Assembly: GCF_001280845.1 (NCBI RefSeq)
Contig: NZ_LGHP01000001.1
Location: 1,256,319-1,320,318 of the forward strand
Reading direction: 5' to 3'
DNA: 64,000 bases
Origin: Bacillus sp. FJAT-28004
GTDB lineage: Bacteria > Bacillota > Bacilli > Paenibacillales > Paenibacillaceae
The translations under genes and the position numbers were made by a program. Below the pieces are notes generated by a model. The model searched no databases, was not told the origin of the DNA, and saw only the letters and a program-made list of their open reading frames with translations. This document shows positions 1-8,346 of the stretch, in pieces (position 1 is the stretch's first letter; every line of letters starts with the position of its first letter).

Positions 1-73
1 AATGCTGGTCGTTTATCCATTTATCCAGAAATATTTTGTCAAAGGCGTTATGATTGGTGCTATTAAAGGGTAA
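1..73 (+). CDS. ABC transporter permease, LplC-like, C-terminal end only
   Basis: Only the last codons are in the window. They read a hydrophobic stretch and end in FVKGVMIGAIKG before TAA at 71-73. This matches the usual end of LplC/YtcP-type sugar permeases, and the LplC of the later locus ends in FYVKGIVVGSVKG. It lies just upstream of a binding lipoprotein, the normal order in such importers (family knowledge). The rest of the gene lies outside the window, so its specificity cannot be judged. Confidence 0.75.
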   Translation, partial: MLVVYPFIQKYFVKGVMIGAIKG

Positions 74-118
74 CCCCCCTAATAGATAATATTTCACAAA
101 CAGAGAGGGTTGGTTGAA

Positions 119-1726
119 ATGATGAAAAAGCGAATATTGCTAGGAGGACTATCCGCAGTCATGCTGATGTCGATCATGGCGGGATGTGGCAAAAGTGATT
201 CCTCGGGTAATCAGGCTGTGAATGGGGAAAAACAACCGGCAGTCAATGGAGAAGCGACGAATAAAAAAATGAAATTGATGTTTTGGAATTTAGATGAGAA
301 TCAAACTTCAGACTCTGTCGGACTAAATGCACTGAAAGAGAAGTACGGCGTCGATTTGGAAAGTATTGCGACAACCAGGGAAGCGATGAAAGAAAAACTG
401 AACCTTCTTATATCCTCGGGTGAAATTCCAGATTGGTGGAAAGAGCCATCGTTCACGGATTACGATAAATTTCTCCAACAGGACGTTGCAGCCGAAATTC
501 CGCAAGAGTTAATTGAACAAAATATGCCGAAATATACGGAATGGCTTAAACGATATCTTGGGGAGGATCCATTTAAGTATATAAGAAGAGATGGAAAAAT
601 CTATGGATTACCGGTCATCTGGGATATTGGTATCGATGGTATGCAGCTTGGTTTTCGCGAAGATTGGTTGAAAAAAGTTGGCATAACAAAAACACCGGAA
701 ACGCTTGATGAGATGGAAGCTGCTTTGACGAAATTCCGGAACGAGGATCCTGACGGTAATGGTAAGAAAGATACGTATGGCATCACTGCAGCAGGTGAAA
801 ATATAGAATCCATTTTCAGCTCCGTGTTTGGCGCGTATGATGCTTATCCTAATATATTCCGTGAGAAAGATGGAAAAATCGTCCGTGGAGAAATTGAGCC
901 AGGCGCGAAGCAAGCGCTTGAAGTTCTGAACCGTTGGTATAAAAATGAATTGATTGATCCCGAATTTGTCGTTAATAAAGGTAGTAATGTCGAAGACAAA
1001 GTGCTGACAGACAAAATAGGAGCGATTGAATATTACTGGTGGGCGTTCTTGCCGGGCAACGCATTCCTTGGTGGAGAACAGTGGTATGACAAGCTGGCGA
1101 AGAAGCACCCAGGCTTTAAATTTGCAATTGAAGGCGGAATTAAGGGACCTGATGGGAAATACGGCATATCACAGTACAACCCGGCCTTTGCTTCGGGTGT
1201 CATGTTCGGCAAGCAATTAGAAAAAGATCAGGACAAAATGATCAAATACATGCAAATTTTCGAAGCTACCCAATTCGACCCGGAAACTTATGAAAAAATG
1301 AACTTTGGTGAGCAAGGTGTCCATTGGAATAAGAGCGACAAAGGAACGGTTGAATTCATCGCTCCATACACAGATGAGAAAGAACGCAAAAAAATAGGGC
1401 TTGGCGGTTACTCGATGGCAGGCTCATTCAATGATTACGATTTCCAAACGTCGTATACATCAGAAGAAAGTCTGCGTCAGCTTGCGAAGGATACCCGTGC
1501 CACGGGAACGAGAAATATTGATATTCTAGCACCGTTCAACAAGCCCATTTATAACGAAACGCAGGATAAGCTGAAACAGTATACACTACAAAATTTTATA
1601 GATTTTATTACGGGTCGCAAACCGCTGAACGAATTCGATAGTTTTGTAGCCGAATGGAAAAAGATGGGCGGAGATGATGTGCTAAACGAAGCGCAAAAAG
1701 TATATGACGACAATTTAAAACCATAA
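119..1726 (+). CDS. Extracellular solute-binding lipoprotein (family 1, LplA-like)
   Basis: This is a membrane-anchored sugar-binding component of an ABC importer. The N-terminus has charged residues (MMKKR), a hydrophobic core and the lipobox IMAGC near residue 21, so it should be a lipidated protein on the outer face of the membrane. About 535 residues is the usual length for the large LplA/YtcQ class. An upstream TTG at 110 is in frame, but the GAGAGGG ribosome site fits ATG 119 or 122 better. It follows an LplC-like permease and precedes a large putative carbohydrate enzyme, so an oligosaccharide ligand is inferred. No ATPase gene is nearby; this class usually shares a general MsmX-type ATPase encoded elsewhere. 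Confidence 0.88.
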   Translation: MMKKRILLGGLSAVMLMSIMAGCGKSDSSGNQAVNGEKQPAVNGEATNKKMKLMFWNLDENQTSDSVGLNALKEKYGVDLESIATTREAMKEKLNLLISSGEIPDWWKEPSFTDYDKFLQQDVAAEIPQELIEQNMPKYTEWLKRYLGEDPFKYIRRDGKIYGLPVIWDIGIDGMQLGFREDWLKKVGITKTPETLDEMEAALTKFRNEDPDGNGKKDTYGITAAGENIESIFSSVFGAYDAYPNIFREKDGKIVRGEIEPGAKQALEVLNRWYKNELIDPEFVVNKGSNVEDKVLTDKIGAIEYYWWAFLPGNAFLGGEQWYDKLAKKHPGFKFAIEGGIKGPDGKYGISQYNPAFASGVMFGKQLEKDQDKMIKYMQIFEATQFDPETYEKMNFGEQGVHWNKSDKGTVEFIAPYTDEKERKKIGLGGYSMAGSFNDYDFQTSYTSEESLRQLAKDTRATGTRNIDILAPFNKPIYNETQDKLKQYTLQNFIDFITGRKPLNEFDSFVAEWKKMGGDDVLNEAQKVYDDNLKP

Positions 1727-1801
1727 TCATTTTGAAAAGATAGTTATCGATCTAAGGATGCGCTTAAAAGAAAAATTATGCGGCAGGGAGATAGGAGAAT
1801 C

Positions 1802-4201
1802 ATGTATACAATAAATGCTGGAGCCTTAAAGTTGCAGTTAAACGAAAAAGGTCAAATCACAGCTATGAACGATAGCAAAGATCATGCTTATGCATCAACG
1901 ACACAAACAACTGTGCTTATTCGCATTGTCATCGATGGTCGAATGGAGGTGCCTTCGAAGGCATCCTTCAACGTGGAACTGGGGCAAATAACATTTGAAT
2001 TTGCAGATAGCGGTGCTGTAGTCGATGTATTGATTGTAGAAGAGTCGCTGTATGCGACATTTGAGATTCAACGTATTGAAGGCGCCGATGTGGATGGGAT
2101 CATATGGGGACCGTATATGACAACGGTTGCCGGTTCGATCGGTGAATCGGTTGGTGTCGTTCATAATGGACAATTCGCGATCGGTCTTCAGGCATTGAAT
2201 ATCAAGACTGTCGGAGGGTGGCCGATCGAGCTCGATCGATTGGAAAATGTGCAGCAAAGTTATTCGGACAACGGAAACGTAAAGCCGGATCCTGACAGTC
2301 CGCAAATATCCGATAGTAAATTCGAGTATGATGTTTGCGCAGCATGGCCGACAAGCGAAGGAAGCCTGCTGCAGGCATTTGCTAGAAATCGGTTGAAGAG
2401 CTTTCGTCGTCCAGCATGGAACTTACCGCTTGTTCATGTAGCGCCCATTAGTGGGGTTGACGCAGCTATCGTTGGAACAAGTATTGCTTTGTTCGGTTGT
2501 GAGTTCCAGCATGTGCTTGAGACGATTGAAGCGATTGAGATTGGAGAAGGACTGCCTCATCCTATGATTGAAGGGATCTGGGGTAAAATATCACCTGCGG
2601 CAAACCAATCCTATCTGATTACGGATTTCTCCGAAGCGACAATGTCCGAAGCCGTACGTTTTACGAAAATGGCTGGTCTCAAATACGTGTATCATCCCGA
2701 TCCATTCATCAATTGGGGACATTTCACTCTGAAACCAAAAAGCTTCCCAAACGGGGATGAGGGTTTAAAGTCTTCTGTGGCAATGGCAGAAAGTGAGGGT
2801 GTTCATGTCGGCGTGCATACACTATCCAACTTTACGACATTGAATGATTCCTATGTAACGCCACTGCCGGATGGAAGGCTGCAAATGGCAGGCACGTCGC
2901 GATTAGTTGCAACGGTTGACTTAGAAGCAGATTGTATCGAGGTTGATGATCTCGCGCCGTTTCAACTGAATTTGTTCCGACATACAGCACAAATCGGAAG
3001 TGAACAAATAGAATTTGATGGAGTTACAGAAAGTGCGCCTTGGAAGCTGACAGGCGTTAAGCGTGGAGCAAATGGAACAACCATCGCGACGCATGAAAGC
3101 GGAACGCTGATAGGTCGACTATGGGATCACCCTTACGATGTATTCTTCCCGAACATTGAGCTGCAGGATGAATATTGCGTCCGCATCAACGATCTATTTA
3201 CGAAAACGGGCTTGAAGCAAATATCATTTGATGGTTTGGAAGGCTGCTATGCAACAGGGCATGACGGGTACGGAGTGAATCGTTTTGTGAAAATGTGTTA
3301 TGACGGCTGGGGAGAAGAAGTCATTAACGATGCTAGCATTGTCGTTCCGAACTATTTGTGGCATGTATTCACAAGGTTCAATTGGGGCGAGCCTTGGGGT
3401 GCTGCAACACGTGAAGGGCAGCTTGAATGGCGGCTTACCAACCAACGGTTTTTTGCCCGTAACTTCATTCCGTCAATGCTTGGATGGTTTCTTGTTCGTT
3501 CTGCTTCCGATCAGTTCGAAGCGACGTCACCTGATGAAATAGAGTGGGTATTATCGAAAGCGGCAGGTTTTAACGCTGGTTTTGCTTTAGTTGCTGATAT
3601 GCAGGTGCTTGGGCGAAACGGTAACATCGAGTCGGTATTTACATCCGTGCGGGAGTGGGAGAAAGCAAGGCAAGCCGGCGCCTTCACATCCGAACAACGG
3701 GAACGGCTGAAAGACCCGAAAAGCGATTGGCATTTGGAAGCTGCAGGTGAAGGAAAGTGGAATTTATACCCTGTTCATATCTCAAAACCGCTCGTATGCA
3801 ACCCGGCGGAGTTGCAGCCAGGCCAGCCAGGGGGGGCAGATTGGACGTATTTCAACCGATATGCGGATCAGCCGCTAAAGTTTACGCTGCGCGTCATTCC
3901 TTCATATGGTAACGATGACGCTTCGATTAAACGTCCAACATTCTACACGAACGGTGTATACATGACGTTTGATACAGAAATCTTCGTGAACCAATATCTC
4001 ATTTGTGAAGGTGACAGAATCGGTAAAGTTTATGATCAGAACTGGAATCTGCTGAGAACCGTTAATGCTTCCGCCGATGCGCCAATCGTAAGGACAGGTG
4101 GACAGCCGCTATCATTCAGTTGCAAATTCGAAGGCGATCCGAAACCTCTAGTCAACGTCAGAGTGACGACTTGGGGAGAACGGGAAGAAGTAGTAAATTA
4201 A
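1802..4201 (+). CDS. Large putative carbohydrate-active protein of unrecognised family
   Basis: The product is a 799-residue cytoplasmic protein: no signal peptide or membrane segment is visible. ATG 1802 is chosen over the upstream in-frame ATG 1778 because AGGAGA sits at good spacing before it. Residues 1-250 look like a beta-sandwich, as in many glycosidases. The middle part contains alternating hydrophobic strands and acidic or aromatic motifs such as ISFDGLEG and FNWGEPWG, which suggests a TIM-barrel hydrolase with an acid near a strand end. I do not recognise the family. Its position after an LplA/LplC-type importer suggests it acts on the imported oligosaccharide. Hydrolase function is inference only. 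Confidence 0.7.
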   Translation: MYTINAGALKLQLNEKGQITAMNDSKDHAYASTTQTTVLIRIVIDGRMEVPSKASFNVELGQITFEFADSGAVVDVLIVEESLYATFEIQRIEGADVDGIIWGPYMTTVAGSIGESVGVVHNGQFAIGLQALNIKTVGGWPIELDRLENVQQSYSDNGNVKPDPDSPQISDSKFEYDVCAAWPTSEGSLLQAFARNRLKSFRRPAWNLPLVHVAPISGVDAAIVGTSIALFGCEFQHVLETIEAIEIGEGLPHPMIEGIWGKISPAANQSYLITDFSEATMSEAVRFTKMAGLKYVYHPDPFINWGHFTLKPKSFPNGDEGLKSSVAMAESEGVHVGVHTLSNFTTLNDSYVTPLPDGRLQMAGTSRLVATVDLEADCIEVDDLAPFQLNLFRHTAQIGSEQIEFDGVTESAPWKLTGVKRGANGTTIATHESGTLIGRLWDHPYDVFFPNIELQDEYCVRINDLFTKTGLKQISFDGLEGCYATGHDGYGVNRFVKMCYDGWGEEVINDASIVVPNYLWHVFTRFNWGEPWGAATREGQLEWRLTNQRFFARNFIPSMLGWFLVRSASDQFEATSPDEIEWVLSKAAGFNAGFALVADMQVLGRNGNIESVFTSVREWEKARQAGAFTSEQRERLKDPKSDWHLEAAGEGKWNLYPVHISKPLVCNPAELQPGQPGGADWTYFNRYADQPLKFTLRVIPSYGNDDASIKRPTFYTNGVYMTFDTEIFVNQYLICEGDRIGKVYDQNWNLLRTVNASADAPIVRTGGQPLSFSCKFEGDPKPLVNVRVTTWGEREEVVN

Positions 4202-4287
4202 AAGGCGGCCGTTTTCCTGTGCATAATAGGGGAACGATCGTCAGGATTCGGACATCTCTTGTGGGGGGCTAGTTATTTTGCTGGTAT

Positions 4288-4310
4288 CCCCTTAGGCTCC
4301 ACCAAATACT
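4288..4310 (+). other. Possible att scar resembling the 3' end of a tmRNA gene
   Basis: The sequence GGCTCCACCA followed by AAT (4295-4307) resembles the 3' end of ssrA (tmRNA). It is followed within 10 bases by a strong terminator, as at real ssrA ends, and then by a decayed tyrosine integrase running toward it. This is the usual layout of islands integrated into ssrA (established knowledge). There is no room for an intact tmRNA body, because the preceding CDS ends at 4201. If the reading is right, this is only a duplicated att end or scar. Confidence 0.3.
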
Positions 4311-4313
4311 GCC

Positions 4314-4349
4314 AAAACCCTTGATAATCAAGGGTTTTTTATTTTTTTT
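4314..4349 (+). terminator. Rho-independent terminator
   Basis: The stem AAAACCCTTGA pairs with TCAAGGGTTTT around a three-base loop, followed by a T-rich tract. It ends transcription from the 1802 gene or is the relic of an ssrA terminator. Confidence 0.85.
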
Positions 4350-4446
4350 AATGTCCTACGAAGTAATCAAATCATTAAATTTTTGGGCTTTGGGGACGAA
4401 AAAAAGTGTTGGGCTGTATAAAAAACGGCACGTTTTTATGCGCCGT

Positions 4447-4743
4447 TTAATTTAGTAAAGTTGGTATCGTGGACAACAAAATCGAATTGAATGTACTCGC
4501 TGCTGCAAGATCAGCAGATTGAAGAGCATGTCCGTAGGTATTCATGGTTGTTTGAATATCTGCATGCCCTAACCGGCTTGATATTGTTTTTGCATGACAC
4601 CTTGGTTGATAAGTAAGGTTGCTGATGTATGTCTTAGATCATGAAAACGTAACGGTTTTAGAGTTGTTTCTATATTGGATAAGATCAGATAGAAACGCAT
4701 CAGGAAGGGAGACCTTTCGTATAAAGTTTTTTGTCTTAGGTAC
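4447..4743 (-). pseudogene. Tyrosine recombinase (phage-type integrase) C-terminal remnant
   Basis: Reading the minus strand gives pieces of an integrase catalytic domain in three frames. They are PKTKNFIRKVSLPDAFLSD, then LKPLRFHDLRHTSATLLIN, then HAKTISSRLGHADIQTT followed by MNTYGHALQSADLAAA and a stop. These correspond to the strand around the catalytic Lys, the HxxR box and the LGH...TYxH tyrosine motif of the family. Two frameshifts and an internal deletion separate the pieces, and no N-terminal part is present, so the gene is dead. It runs toward the tmRNA-like att scar at 4295, as an island integrase would. Confidence 0.85.
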
Positions 4744-4930
4744 CTTTATTATGTTTTTGCCATACCATACTTGTTTCCTGCTGCTGTAATTTGATTCTTT
4801 CTTGCCAAAATACACTTTAAACTACCAAAAATGAAGCAGCTACTCGAAGCATTTTCATTTTCTGAGTTACGTAAATTAATCGCTGATATGGACATCAACT
4901 CTGCGAAATTGATCACTCTCAGGAAGAAAA

Positions 4931-5023
4931 GAAACAAAAAACAATAGTTAAGTTCATAAAGAGAAAGATTAACAAAAAAATCATTCACGGATAACATTCG
5001 GTTTACAATCGAGATTTATGATT
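4931..5023 (+). repeat. 93-bp repeat, copy A, upstream of the phosphoesterase gene
   Basis: This aligns without any gap to 7112-7204. Conserved blocks are GAAACAAAAAACAATA at the left, AGAGAAAGATTAACAAAAAA in the middle and a right block from GTTTACAATC through TTTATGATT. The spacers between blocks have diverged. Being present ahead of both transcription units of the phosphoester locus, it is probably a shared promoter/operator. A possible -10 is TATGAT at 5017-5022, without a good -35. Confidence 0.75.
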
Positions 5024-5126
5024 GAGTTGTTCGGAAGCACAGCGGTTAGAAATCCGCAATCGCTGGAAGCAGGCTGTTCATTTTCTATTAGAGTTTGAGA
5101 AGAGTCAGGTTTAGCGGAGTGGTTTT

Positions 5127-7082
5127 ATGAAAGGTGGATTCAATGTGGCAGAGAAAGCGCTCAGTTTCAATCAAGAAGGTACATTTACGATTGTTCAGTT
5201 TACGGATGTCCATTGGACCAGTGGTGGCGAGCTGGATTTGCGCACGCAATCATTAATGGAAGAAGTGATCAGATCGGAGTCTCCAGATCTTATCGTTTTT
5301 ACAGGTGATGTGATCTACAGCGATTACTGTGAAAATCCGAAGCTTGCCTTTCTGCAGGCCGTGTCCTGTGCTGAAAATTCCGAAGTTCCATGGGCGGCCG
5401 TTTTTGGCAACCATGATTCGGAGAAAGGAATAACCCGTCAGGAGCTCATGGAGCTGCAGCAAACCTGTAAATTTTGTCTTTCCGAGGCAGGACCCGAGCA
5501 CATTGACGGCATCGGAAATTATGTTATACAAGTCTATGGATTACAAGGAAATCCTGCAGCTGCTCTCTACTTTCTCGATTCAGGCAGCTATGCGCCGGCG
5601 CCGTTGGAAGGATACGATTGGATCCGGCGAAGTCAAATAGATTGGTATGTACAGAATTCCCAAAAGCTTACCACAGAAAATGGAGCTCCATTGCCCTCCT
5701 TGGCGTTTTTTCACATTCCACTTCCGGAATACATAGAGGTTTGGAATGAGCAAATATGCCACGGAGTCAAATACGAAGATATCGTTCCACCAAAAATCAA
5801 CTCTGGATTTGGCACTGCGATGCTTGAACAGGGAGATGTGATAGGGACCTTTGTGGGACACGACCATATTAACGATTTTTATGGAGATTGGCATGGGATT
5901 CGTCTATGTTATGGCAGAAGTACTGGCTATAACACGTATGGAAAAAGCGGGTTTTCCCGAGGGGCAAGAATCATCCGCCTTAGAGAAGGGGTCAGGGATT
6001 TCGAGACATGGCTTCGTTTGGAAGACAATACAGTTGAATTGAAGCAGCCTGTCCATCATCCTGAAGCAGGGAATTCCTATAATGCTGAACCGCCTGGATC
6101 CTCTGGCTTTGAAGGGGTCACCCCCCCGGAGGAACAGTGGTTGGACGCGGCGTTTGCCGAACAAGGCCTTGGGCTTCTTGCTCAATTTCTGCAATACTAC
6201 CACATGAATCGTAACATCGTGGAAGGAGAACAAGCTTTACAAATAAAGGAGCGAATTGTGGGTTTTCTGTTGCTGCTCCAGCAAGCCGCTCCCAAAGATA
6301 CGAGAATCATGAGCAAACTTACGGATTTTTATCACAGCCATGGATCTTTTCCTGAAGCGGGATTCTGGTACGGTTGTTTATTGGAGCAGGGGCCACAGCA
6401 TACCGTTTCCGCGGAATTAGCCGATTTGGTTTCCAGATTGGCTCCGGAGCTGTATCTGGTGGAGAGTGAGCCTTTTGCTTTGCAGGATTGCGTAGCGGTC
6501 ATCCACCCGGAAATGCCCCTGATTGCGTATCATTTGTTCTGGGAGGATGACTGGAATTCCCCAAATGATAGTATGCCTTGCGATCATGAAATCATATGGG
6601 TCAGATATGACCCGCAAACGTTGGAACTGTCCGGGATATGGTCTTATTTCCATGAATACATCATCACCACAAAGGCTGCTTTAACCGAAGCCCGGGAGCA
6701 TCAGAATCGACCTCAAGCCTATGTGCAATGGGGAATTCACGGTACACTTTTGGCTGGCGGGCTGAATGCCCTTACTGTGACTTGGAAAGATAGTGTGTCC
6801 TCAATAACCCATACAGGTATGGACGCAATGGAGCGTATGTTCCATGATGCTAAAAAAGGAGGTAAGTGGAGTAAACACTCGTTAAAGCAGGGATGTGTCA
6901 AAAGTTTTACGGGGGAGTTTTCTGACTATATCCGTTTTTCGAAGAAATTGGATACTCGTACATACCTTGATAAACCCAAACGAATCCACAAATCCAGATG
7001 GGCTAATGCCGTTTTAAACCAGAGGGCGTTGACCTACAACGCCGCTCCGAAGCTTGAATGGCCCGAGGAGGCTTTGGAATGA
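5127..7082 (+). CDS. Calcineurin-like metallophosphoesterase with unknown C-terminal domain
   Basis: Residues about 10-300 form a calcineurin-type metallophosphoesterase. The metal-ligand motifs appear in order: TDVHW, TGDVIY, GNHD, FFHIPLPEY and GHDHIND. Such enzymes cleave phosphomonoesters or phosphodiesters with two metal ions. Related single-domain proteins are about 300 residues; this one is 651. The extra half (about 330-651) contains a helical part and a region with clustered His, Asp, Glu and Trp (YHLFWEDDW, PCDHEIIWVRYD, YVQWGIHG) that I do not recognise. No signal peptide is visible, so it should act in the cytosol. It is transcribed ahead of a Ugp-type importer under a near-identical upstream region, which suggests it hydrolyses the imported phosphoester. 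An alternative GTG start lies six codons in, preceded by AAGGTGG. Confidence 0.85.
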   Translation: MKGGFNVAEKALSFNQEGTFTIVQFTDVHWTSGGELDLRTQSLMEEVIRSESPDLIVFTGDVIYSDYCENPKLAFLQAVSCAENSEVPWAAVFGNHDSEKGITRQELMELQQTCKFCLSEAGPEHIDGIGNYVIQVYGLQGNPAAALYFLDSGSYAPAPLEGYDWIRRSQIDWYVQNSQKLTTENGAPLPSLAFFHIPLPEYIEVWNEQICHGVKYEDIVPPKINSGFGTAMLEQGDVIGTFVGHDHINDFYGDWHGIRLCYGRSTGYNTYGKSGFSRGARIIRLREGVRDFETWLRLEDNTVELKQPVHHPEAGNSYNAEPPGSSGFEGVTPPEEQWLDAAFAEQGLGLLAQFLQYYHMNRNIVEGEQALQIKERIVGFLLLLQQAAPKDTRIMSKLTDFYHSHGSFPEAGFWYGCLLEQGPQHTVSAELADLVSRLAPELYLVESEPFALQDCVAVIHPEMPLIAYHLFWEDDWNSPNDSMPCDHEIIWVRYDPQTLELSGIWSYFHEYIITTKAALTEAREHQNRPQAYVQWGIHGTLLAGGLNALTVTWKDSVSSITHTGMDAMERMFHDAKKGGKWSKHSLKQGCVKSFTGEFSDYIRFSKKLDTRTYLDKPKRIHKSRWANAVLNQRALTYNAAPKLEWPEEALE

Positions 7083-7111
7083 AGGTCGATTGGATAACTC
7101 TAAGTAAAAAA

Positions 7112-7204
7112 GAAACAAAAAACAATAATTTAGTCTAATAAGAGAAAGATTAACAAAAAAAAGATACGCTTCAAACATACAGTTTACAATCGAGATTTAT
7201 GATT
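7112..7204 (+). repeat. 93-bp repeat, copy B, upstream of the ugpC-like gene
   Basis: Second copy of the element at 4931-5023, colinear over the full 93 bp. It lies between the phosphoesterase gene and the importer operon and ends 53 bases before the ATPase start. It may be a separate promoter/operator for the importer, perhaps read by the DeoR-type regulator at 12489 (inference). Confidence 0.75.
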
Positions 7205-7257
7205 CAACTGTGGCCCAGTAGACTATAACTTGAGCAAGAGAGAGGGAATGATATCAC

Positions 7258-8346
7258 ATGTCGGCTATTCATCTAGACAAGGTATCCAAAACGTACCCGA
7301 ACGGAAAAACCGTTATCGACTACTTACAGCTCGAAATTCGGGACTGCTCTTTTACCGTATTGGTGGGCCCATCGGGATGTGGAAAAACGACTGCACTGCG
7401 GCTAATTGCCGGTCTGGAGGAAGTTACCGCCGGTGAGATTCACATTGGAGAGCGCAATGTCACGAAGGCAGAGCCCGGCGATCGTGGTATCGCCATGGTT
7501 TTCCAAAACTACGCTATTTATCCGCACATGACCGTCCGCAAAAATATCGAGTTCGGTCTGAAAAACCAGGGGTTTCCCAAAGATGAGATCAAGCGGCGCG
7601 TGGAGCATGTGGTGAATTTGGTCGGGCTCCAGGACTACATGAACGCCAAGCCGTCTATGCTTTCGGGAGGACAAAGGCAGCGGATTGCGTTATCCAGAGC
7701 AATCTCGAAAAATCCACAGGTTTTTCTGATGGATGAACCGCTTTCCAATTTGGACGCCAAGCTGCGCAATCAGATGCGAAGTGAGCTCATCCAGTTGCAC
7801 CACAATTTGCAATCGACGTTTGTGTTCGTTACTCACGATCAGGTGGAAGCGATGACGATGGGGACCGATATCGTTATTTTCAATGAAGGCAAGGTGATGC
7901 AGAACGGCACTCCGAAGCAAGTGTACAATGATCCGGATAACGTTTTTGTAGCTACATTTATCGGTGATCCAGGCATGAACATTGTTTTGCTTCCGAATAT
8001 TTGTCTGCTCGGCTTTCGTCCCCAAAAGGTCAAGCTGATGAAACCGGCACAATTTCAAGGCATTGTCCTATCCGGGAAAATCGTCTTGAGGGAAACTTTG
8101 GGATTGGAGACTTTGTACCATGTGTCGACAAGCTTGGGGGCGATCGTTGTAAAATCCGAGGAAGATAGGGACTTTGGTGACCGTGTGAAGGTATACATTA
8201 CGGAAGAGGACTTGTATTACTTTGATGAAGCGAGTGATCAGCGTATCCGGGACGCCCAGCAAATCAGGTTCGTGTTAAATTCGATTTCTTACCTGGAGGG
8301 CGTATATGTCGAAAATGAGCATCAAGTCCATACAACAGCTCTTTAA
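7258..8346 (+). CDS. UgpC-like ABC transporter ATP-binding protein
   Basis: This 362-residue ATPase of the MalK/UgpC class would energise the importer formed with the next three genes. Walker A is GPSGCGKTT (about residues 38-46), the signature is LSGGQRQRIALSRA, Walker B is FLMDEPLSNLD and the switch histidine lies in THDQVEAMTMG. The C-terminal third is a TOBE-type regulatory domain. An operon-resident ATPase is unusual in this window: the other importers here carry none. Its 3' end overlaps the next permease gene by 41 bases, which indicates translational coupling. Glycerol-3-phosphate or a related phosphoester is the inferred cargo, from the Ugp-like set and the flanking phosphoesterases; MalK-type sugar ATPases look similar. 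Confidence 0.92.
   Translation: MSAIHLDKVSKTYPNGKTVIDYLQLEIRDCSFTVLVGPSGCGKTTALRLIAGLEEVTAGEIHIGERNVTKAEPGDRGIAMVFQNYAIYPHMTVRKNIEFGLKNQGFPKDEIKRRVEHVVNLVGLQDYMNAKPSMLSGGQRQRIALSRAISKNPQVFLMDEPLSNLDAKLRNQMRSELIQLHHNLQSTFVFVTHDQVEAMTMGTDIVIFNEGKVMQNGTPKQVYNDPDNVFVATFIGDPGMNIVLLPNICLLGFRPQKVKLMKPAQFQGIVLSGKIVLRETLGLETLYHVSTSLGAIVVKSEEDRDFGDRVKVYITEEDLYYFDEASDQRIRDAQQIRFVLNSISYLEGVYVENEHQVHTTAL

Noticed and set aside
4202-4310. An intact tmRNA gene ending at CCACCA
   Set aside because: Only about 100 bases separate it from the preceding CDS, no tag-peptide frame is visible and no GGTTCGACTCC-type T arm is present.
4749-4997. 82-codon minus-strand frame beside the integrase remnant
   Set aside because: Low-complexity and A-rich, it overlaps the 93-bp repeat and lacks motifs. 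It may include more integrase debris but cannot be assigned.
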